Part shown: positions 1 through 3,303 of the stretch, one piece after another
How the letters are laid out: every line of letters starts with the position of its first letter
Numbering within the stretch: the stretch's first letter is position 1
Assembly: GCA_013152045.1 (NCBI GenBank)
Contig: JAADGZ010000299.1
Coordinates: forward strand, 1-5,373
Origin: Gammaproteobacteria bacterium
GTDB lineage: Bacteria > Pseudomonadota > Gammaproteobacteria > UBA6429 > Thiohalophilaceae
DNA length: 5,373 bases
Direction: 5' to 3'
Translations under genes and position numbers: made by a program
Notes under the pieces: generated by a model
Seen by the model: only the letters and a program-made list of their open reading frames with translations
The model's database searches: none
What the model was told of the DNA's origin: nothing

Positions 1-350
1 CGGTGGCCGAGTTTTCCGCCCAGCTGCAAGGCTATTTCTCTTCCTCAGTCAGCCCCTTCAGTTTTCCTGTGCTACTTAGAGGAACAGATTTTCAGCAGCG
101 AGTTTGGCATGCTTTGCAGCGGATTCCAGCAGGGGAAGTCAGAACTTATGGCCAACTTGCCAAACAGCTACACAGCAGTGCCCGGGCTGTGGGCAATGCC
201 TGTAGGCGTAATCCGGTGCCGCTGTTGGTGCCCTGTCATCGAGTGGTGTCGGCCAGCGGCATCGGTGGCTTTGCTGGTAGTACGGATGGCGCTGAAATCA
301 GAATAAAACGCTGGCTACTAAGGCATGAAGGGGCCACATTGTCATCATGA
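1..350 (+). CDS. ogt: Methylated-DNA--[protein]-cysteine S-methyltransferase, 3' part (5' end outside window)
   Basis: This suicide DNA-repair protein moves the alkyl group from O6-alkylguanine (and O4-alkylthymine) onto its own cysteine. About 115 residues are visible, read in frame from base 3. The frame is open to the left edge, and the GTG at base 3 lies inside the family's N-terminal domain, so the true start is probably upstream. Ogt proteins usually have about 160-180 residues. Seen here: the helix-turn-helix stretch with Tyr49 (RTYGQLA), the arginine-finger region RAVGNACRRNP (61-71), the active site PCHRVV (77-82) with acceptor Cys78, and the C-terminal RWLLRHEG (103-110) whose Glu109 fits the conserved HEG glutamate. 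The Cys-to-HEG distance is about four residues longer than in human MGMT, through a small insertion after GGFAG. The stop overlaps the xerD start (ATGA), so the two are probably co-transcribed. Ogt versus another MGMT paralogue cannot be settled without the N-terminus. Confidence 0.93.
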   Translation, partial: VAEFSAQLQGYFSSSVSPFSFPVLLRGTDFQQRVWHALQRIPAGEVRTYGQLAKQLHSSARAVGNACRRNPVPLLVPCHRVVSASGIGGFAGSTDGAEIRIKRWLLRHEGATLSS

Positions 351-1243
351 ATAAGCTCGATATCATTGATGTGTTTCTGGATAATCTGTGGATGGAGCGG
401 GGCCTGAGTGAGAACACCCTCTCGGCTTACCGGCAGGATCTGCAGCAGTTCGAAGACTGGTTGGGACAGCGAGCGGGGTCGCATCATCTGCTGGAAGTCT
501 CTGCGGATGATATTCGCAGTTATCTGGATGCCCGGTGTAAACGTCAGATTAGCGTGCGCAGCAATGCGCGATTGATTTCCAGCTTGCGTAATTTTTATCG
601 TTATCTGTATCGGGAAAAATCTATCCATGCCGATCCTACTCTGCTAATTGATTCTCCCCGGCAGGGACGCAGCCTGCCAAAGTCGCTGAGTGAAACCGAT
701 GTGGAAGCATTGCTGGCGGCGCCAGATACCTCGACCGTACTGGGTTTGCGGGATCGTTGCATGCTAGAGGTGCTGTATGCCTGTGGTTTGCGCGTGTCGG
801 AGTTGATCGGCTTGGAACTAGCTGAGGTCAACCTACGTCAGGGGGTGCTGCGAATCAACGGCAAGGGCGATAAACAGCGGCTGGTGCCGTTGGGAGATGA
901 AGCTATTGACTGGTTGGAGAAATATCAGGATGAGGCACGCCCAAGGCTCTTAACGGGAAGACAATGCGAGGTGTTGTTTGTTAGTCGGCGTGGACAGGGC
1001 ATGAGCCGACAGGCCTTCTGGCAACTGATCAAACGTTATGCCGGCCCAGCAGGCATTGACAAGCGCCTTTCACCGCATACTCTGCGTCATGCTTTTGCAA
1101 CACATTTGCTGAATAATGGCGCCGATCTGCGGGTGGTGCAGATGCTACTGGGCCACAGCGATCTCTCAACCACCCAGATTTACACCCATGTGGCAAAAGC
1201 GCGACTCAAGATCCTGCATGAAGCTCATCATCCCCGTGGTTGA
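347..1243 (+). CDS. xerD: Site-specific tyrosine recombinase XerD
   Basis: XerD acts with XerC and FtsK at dif to resolve chromosome dimers at division. The 298-residue product equals E. coli XerD in length. The N-terminal SAM-like core-binding domain (about 1-105; SENTLSAYRQDL at 21-32) is followed by the catalytic domain. All catalytic residues are present and almost match E. coli numbering: Arg149 (ACGLRVSEL), Lys173 (NGKGDK), His244 and Arg247 (SPHTLRHAF), His270 (LLGHSDLSTTQ) and nucleophile Tyr279 (IYTHV). The C-terminal tail HEAHHPRG resembles the XerD ending (HHPRA in E. coli), which favours XerD over XerC. The ATG is embedded in the upstream stop (ATGA). The nearest purine-rich site, AAGGGG at 328-333, is rather far (13 nt), so translational coupling to ogt is likely. 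dsbC follows, the xerD-dsbC order known from E. coli and Pseudomonas. The gene is intact. Confidence 0.97.
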   Translation: MNKLDIIDVFLDNLWMERGLSENTLSAYRQDLQQFEDWLGQRAGSHHLLEVSADDIRSYLDARCKRQISVRSNARLISSLRNFYRYLYREKSIHADPTLLIDSPRQGRSLPKSLSETDVEALLAAPDTSTVLGLRDRCMLEVLYACGLRVSELIGLELAEVNLRQGVLRINGKGDKQRLVPLGDEAIDWLEKYQDEARPRLLTGRQCEVLFVSRRGQGMSRQAFWQLIKRYAGPAGIDKRLSPHTLRHAFATHLLNNGADLRVVQMLLGHSDLSTTQIYTHVAKARLKILHEAHHPRG

Positions 1244-1308
1244 ACCCACCCGCAAATAAGCGGTCTGAAGGGGTAATGGTATAGCTCATAAGCCGTGAAA
1301 ATGGCAGA

Positions 1309-1337
1309 CTGTCGGGCAGAGCTGAAACCCGTATAAT
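1309..1337 (+). promoter_or_regulatory. Candidate sigma70 promoter for dsbC
   Basis: A perfect -10 hexamer TATAAT (1332-1337) lies 17 bp downstream of a weak -35, CTGTCG (1309-1314; 3 of 6 matches to TTGACA). Transcription would start near 1344, giving a leader of about 65 nt before the dsbC ATG. It lies in the 165-bp xerD-dsbC gap, where no terminator was seen, so dsbC may be transcribed both from here and by read-through from xerD. This is a consensus match only. Confidence 0.45.
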
Positions 1338-1397
1338 CTCTTTGTGCTTCTAAATTAATATGGGGGCATGTCAGGATTCATATTTTCACTATTTTTC

Positions 1398-1402
1398 AAG
1401 GT
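1398..1402 (+). promoter_or_regulatory. dsbC ribosome-binding site
   Basis: AAGGT at 1398-1402 gives a Shine-Dalgarno core AAGG about 7 nt before the ATG at 1409. It supports this start, which also gives a proper signal peptide. Confidence 0.6.
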
Positions 1403-1408
1403 AAATTT

Positions 1409-2143
1409 ATGCGCTTATTTTCCAAATCTGTTTTTATTGTGCTTATTTCTTCTCTTTATGCACTGTCGGCGATGGCTGCCAGCAGTGATCTGGAAAAAGC
1501 GCGCAGGACTATTTCAGTAAAACTGGGCGTGTCGGCTAAAAATATTCAGGCCAGCCCAGTGGATAATCTTTACTTGGTTTCCATTCCACCGCGTCTCTTT
1601 TATATCAGTGGTGACGGCAAATATGTGATCGATGGCGATATGATTGATGTTGCCAGCAAGACCAATGTGACTGAGGGGTTGCGCGGCAAGGCCCGGGTAG
1701 AGGCGATTAATAATCTGGGTGAAGATGCCATGATTATTTTCAGCCCTAAAAAAGGCAAGTTAAAACATACTATTACAGTATTTACTGACATTGACTGTCC
1801 TTATTGTCGCAAATTGCACGATAATATAGGAGCTTATAATGACCTGGGTATCCAGGTGCGCTATTTGGCCTATCCGCGCGCAGGCATTGGTTCTAGTTCC
1901 TATGACAAGGCTGTGGCGGTCTGGTGTGCCAATGATCGCAAAAAAGCCATGGCTATGGCCATGGGCAAGCAGGTCGTTAAAACTAAAAAATGCACTAATC
2001 CGGTCGATGCCGAGTTCAATCTGGGTAATATGATTGGCGTACGCGGCACACCGGCGTTGGTACTGGAAAATGGCCAGATGGTACCGGGCTATGTTCCGCC
2101 TGAGCGTCTGGCAGCCATTCTGGATAAGATAGCTGCAAAATAG
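1409..2143 (+). CDS. dsbC: Periplasmic thiol:disulfide interchange protein DsbC (disulfide isomerase)
   Basis: DsbC is a V-shaped periplasmic dimer that reshuffles wrong disulfides and is kept reduced by DsbD. The 244-residue precursor (E. coli 236) starts with a Sec signal peptide: basic MRLFSK, a hydrophobic core at about 8-19, and probable cleavage after AMA (21-23). The N-terminal dimerisation domain covers about 24-90 (GDGKYVIDGDMID at 68-80 is typical). A linker leads to the thioredoxin-fold domain with the redox site CPYC at 130-133 (VFTDIDCPYC) and the cis-proline loop GTPA (213-216, Thr214-Pro215). A second cysteine pair, Cys173 and Cys195, fits the structural disulfide of DsbC, which DsbG lacks. 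The CPYC dipeptide is the one found in E. coli DsbG, whereas E. coli DsbC has CGYC. The four cysteines, Thr before cis-Pro and location after xerD favour DsbC. The usual downstream partner (recJ in E. coli, hom in Pseudomonas) is absent. The coding sequence looks more A+T-rich than its neighbours. Confidence 0.94.
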   Translation: MRLFSKSVFIVLISSLYALSAMAASSDLEKARRTISVKLGVSAKNIQASPVDNLYLVSIPPRLFYISGDGKYVIDGDMIDVASKTNVTEGLRGKARVEAINNLGEDAMIIFSPKKGKLKHTITVFTDIDCPYCRKLHDNIGAYNDLGIQVRYLAYPRAGIGSSSYDKAVAVWCANDRKKAMAMAMGKQVVKTKKCTNPVDAEFNLGNMIGVRGTPALVLENGQMVPGYVPPERLAAILDKIAAK

Positions 2144-2159
2144 ACGGATACATGTTCTC

Positions 2160-2183
2160 CTGACCGGCCCTGCTGCCGGTCAG
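2160..2183 (+). terminator. Hairpin downstream of dsbC, possible terminator
   Basis: A perfect 9-bp GC-rich stem, CTGACCGGC (2160-2168) with GCCGGTCAG (2175-2183), closes a 6-nt loop CCTGCT, starting 16 nt after the dsbC stop. No clear U-tract follows (next bases are CTCCTCATT), so as an intrinsic terminator it is weak. It may instead stabilise the 3' end of the dsbC mRNA. Confidence 0.4.
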
Positions 2184-2213
2184 CTCCTCATTGGGGATGC
2201 AGATTAAGCTCCT

Positions 2214-2239
2214 CGTTCCCACGCTCCTGCGTGGGAACG
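2214..2239. repeat. REP-like palindrome (GTTCCCACGC...GCGTGGGAAC type)
   Basis: A perfect 11-bp inverted repeat, CGTTCCCACGC (2214-2224) and GCGTGGGAACG (2229-2239), is separated by TCCT. The sequence, with its flanks CTC and CATA, resembles a palindrome that I recall as highly repeated between genes in many gammaproteobacteria and that is of the REP/RAYT kind. Only one copy is present in this window, so repetitiveness is knowledge-based and not observed here. Confidence 0.6.
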
Positions 2240-2252
2240 CATATCAATTTTT

Positions 2253-2328
2253 CCCTGAGTTTGTTTTTTGTTTTGTGACGGCCATCACAAAACAAAAAAA
2301 CAAGGATAAAACTCAGGGTATACCCTGA
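2253..2328. repeat. Long AT-rich imperfect palindrome overlapping a 16-bp perfect palindrome
   Basis: Outer arms CCCTGAGTTT (2253-2262) and AAACTCAGGG (2309-2318) enclose inner arms 2264-2278 and 2285-2299, which pair perfectly over 15 bp around the loop CGGCCA. The join on the right arm carries an unpaired stretch at about 2300-2308. The right outer arm also forms half of a perfect 16-bp palindrome, TCAGGGTATACCCTGA (2313-2328). The two foldings compete for the same bases. The T-runs lie inside the stem, so this is not an ordinary terminator. Its function is unknown. Confidence 0.6.
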
Positions 2329-2419
2329 TTTCAATCGTTAAGTTTTTTATGCAAACTCCTACACCATATTCAAAGACAGTTTACCTGATGGATTAGGCGC
2401 AAGGCCTTTGATTATGGAC

Positions 2420-2614
2420 AGACACAAGGAAAAGTGAAGGAGGGCCGGAGGCCGACAGGGATGCATGGATGAATTCGCAGAGCAGGATGCTGTTAAGAAG
2501 CCACCAGATTTCGATCGAACTGCTTCTCAAAATCGGTCGCTGCACCGACATTCAGGCGGGATAGCCTGCAAGGTACTCAAACGGGCGATCATTTTTTTGA
2601 TCGCCTTTTTTTTT
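2420..2614 (+). ncRNA. Candidate structured small RNA, GGA-rich, ending in an intrinsic terminator
   Basis: No protein gene is credible here, yet the stretch ends at a strong + strand terminator and folds as a run of local stem-loops. These are GGCC-GGA-GGCC (2443-2453), AGCA-GGA-TGCT (2481-2491), AGAAGC/GCTTCT (2496-2501 with 2522-2527), TCGGT/ACCGA (2533-2537 with 2544-2548), CAGGC/GCCTG (2553-2557 with 2564-2568, loop GGGATA) and the terminator. Seven GGA triplets occur, three of them in hairpin loops, and CAGGATG (2483-2489) matches the repeat consensus known from CsrB. This fits a CsrA/RsmA-sequestering RNA of the CsrB/RsmZ type by inference. The 5' end is uncertain. A weak -10 (GATTAT, 2410-2415) would place the start near 2421, but no good -35 and no GacA-type upstream palindrome were seen. 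The alternative is a mobile or repetitive intergenic element of similar GGATG-rich sequence. Confidence 0.35.
2584..2614 (+). terminator. Strong rho-independent terminator (+ strand)
   Basis: A perfect 8-bp stem, GGCGATCA (2584-2591) with TGATCGCC (2598-2605), closes a T6 loop and is followed at once by nine T (2606-2614). Read leftwards, the stem is followed by CGTTTGAG with no U-tract, so it serves rightward transcription and not fdxA. It ends 16 nt before the fdxA stop codon. It lies 440 nt beyond dsbC, which suggests a separate transcript ending here. Confidence 0.88.
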
Positions 2615-2630
2615 GCCTGCAGGTTTCTGT

Positions 2631-2954
2631 TCAGCGTTCCAGATATTTCAGTTTATTTTCAACCCCGTCCCATTCTTTTGCATCCTCGGGAGCCGGTTTC
2701 ATTTCGCTGATGACAGGCCATTCTTTGGCCAGTTCGGCATTTAGCTCGATGAAGTTATTCATGTTATCGGGCACATCATCGTCGGCAAAAATGGCTTCAG
2801 CCGGACATTCTGGTTCGCATAATGTGCAGTCGATGCATTCTTCCGGATCAATGACCAGAAAATTGGGGCCTTCATGAAAACAGTCAACCGGACAGACATC
2901 GACGCAGTCGGTATATTTACATTTGATGCAATTGTCGGTTACTACATAAGTCAT
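2631..2954 (-). CDS. fdxA: Seven-iron ferredoxin FdxA ([3Fe-4S][4Fe-4S])
   Basis: This is a small cytoplasmic electron carrier of the Azotobacter ferredoxin I type. The 107 residues match that family's length, and the sequence follows it closely up to the end ([13 protein letters not shown]). Cysteines at 9, 17 and 50 fit the 3Fe-4S ligands, and 21, 40, 43 and 46 the 4Fe-4S ligands. Cys12 and Cys25 fit the family's extra, non-ligand positions. In Azotobacter the protein is linked to redox control of a NADPH:ferredoxin reductase; whether that holds here is inference. The ATG start gives MTYVVTDNC, the normal N-terminus. A modest ribosome site (GGA, about 8 nt upstream on the minus strand) precedes it. 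fdxA lies downstream of mutS on the same strand, a pairing known from Pseudomonas, but a repeat-filled gap of about 350 bp separates them, so it probably has its own promoter. Confidence 0.96.
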   Translation of the reverse strand: MTYVVTDNCIKCKYTDCVDVCPVDCFHEGPNFLVIDPEECIDCTLCEPECPAEAIFADDDVPDNMNNFIELNAELAKEWPVISEMKPAPEDAKEWDGVENKLKYLER

Positions 2955-2974
2955 GACAGATTTCCAAAGTTAAA

Positions 2975-2987
2975 ATTATATTTTATA
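2975..2987 (-). promoter_or_regulatory. Candidate -10 region for fdxA
   Basis: On the minus strand two overlapping -10-like hexamers, TATAAA (2987-2982) and TATAAT (2980-2975), lie in an A/T-rich stretch just upstream of fdxA. They would give leaders of only about 14-21 nt. No convincing -35 at 16-18 bp was found; TTGCGC lies too close to one hexamer and too far from the other. Confidence 0.3.
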
Positions 2988-2990
2988 GAA

Positions 2991-3008
2991 TAACGCAGAG
3001 GCGCAAAG
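2991..3008. repeat. Possible dispersed-repeat fragment (GCAGAGGCGCAAAG type)
   Basis: TAACGCAGAGGCGCAAAG resembles a short sequence I recall as common between bacterial genes (reverse form CTTTGCGCCTCTGCG). Only one copy occurs here, just upstream of the fdxA -10 region, so it is a recognition and not a demonstrated repeat. Confidence 0.25.
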
Positions 3009-3146
3009 ATTATTACTCTGCTGCATAAGTCACTGCTGTCCCGTTAATATTATAATAATATCTGCTAAGTTTCTGATTCTGAGAATATTCTGTTAATCGA
3101 AGTCATTGAAGATATGAAATAACAACATTCCAATATCGGAGCCATC

Positions 3147-3169
3147 CCTTCTCCCCCTCGGGGAGAAGG
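3147..3169. repeat. Hairpin repeat CCTTCTCCCC/GGGGAGAAGG
   Basis: A perfect 10-bp stem (3147-3156 with 3160-3169) has loop CTC. It is followed by CCAGGATGAGGGGGG. It belongs to the CCCTCTCCC-type intergenic repeats that I recall as widespread in proteobacteria, and lies inside the 3030-3269 element. Confidence 0.5.
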
Positions 3170-3214
3170 CCAGGATGAGGGGGGTAAACAAAATAAGCCT
3201 TATCCAATTAAGCC

Positions 3215-3249
3215 CCCTCTCCCCAACCCTCTTCCCAATGGGGAGAGGG
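3215..3249. repeat. Hairpin repeat CCCTCTCCCC/GGGGAGAGGG
   Basis: A perfect 10-bp stem (3215-3224 with 3240-3249) encloses a 15-nt loop AACCCTCTTCCCAAT. It is a second, related unit of the same repeat type as 3147-3169 and abuts the right terminal inverted repeat after only two bases. Confidence 0.5.
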
Positions 3250-3303
3250 CGTTAACGGGACAGCAGTGATAGAATTTTGGATGTTCTATTATTCAACGAT
3301 CCC

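Larger units (their letters stand above)
2144..2630. other. Gene-free stretch between convergent dsbC and fdxA
   Basis: These 487 bases hold, left to right, the post-dsbC hairpin, the REP-like palindrome, the long AT-rich palindrome, about 90 bases (2329-2419) in which I see nothing clear, and the candidate GGA-rich small RNA with its terminator. An 81-codon frame at 2465-2710 runs through the terminator and over the fdxA end and is not credible as a gene. Confidence 0.7.
3030..3269. mobile_element. MITE-like 240-bp element with perfect 18-bp terminal inverted repeats
   Basis: The left end TCACTGCTGTCCCGTTAA (3030-3047) is exactly the reverse complement of the right end (3252-3269), and the match stops at both edges. 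The interior has no credible ORF. It is A/T-rich on the left (with the 10-bp palindrome AGAATATTCT at 3082-3091) and C/T-rich on the right, with two hairpins. This is the form of a miniature inverted-repeat element moved in trans by a transposase, or a deleted IS that kept its ends. I could not see a target-site duplication in the flanks, so the mobile origin is inferred from the ends alone. It fills most of the mutS-fdxA gap (2955-3303). Confidence 0.55.

Noticed and set aside
236..628. 130-codon minus-strand frame over the ogt/xerD junction
   Set aside because: It is antisense to two conserved genes, with low-complexity content typical of a shadow frame.
2313..2328. The 16-bp palindrome as a dif or Xer recombination site near xerD
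   Set aside because: dif sites are about 28 bp with two 11-bp arms of ATAATGTA/TTATGTTAA type around a 6-bp centre. This sequence does not resemble them.
2465..2710. 81-codon open frame on the + strand in the dsbC-fdxA gap, with a hydrophobic middle
   Set aside because: It runs through the intrinsic terminator (2584-2614) and antisense over the fdxA 3' end. The hydrophobic part is just the translated T-runs of the terminator.
3030..3269. CRISPR array or attachment-site pair
   Set aside because: The ends are inverted, not direct, repeats; there are only two units, and no integrase or tRNA gene adjoins.
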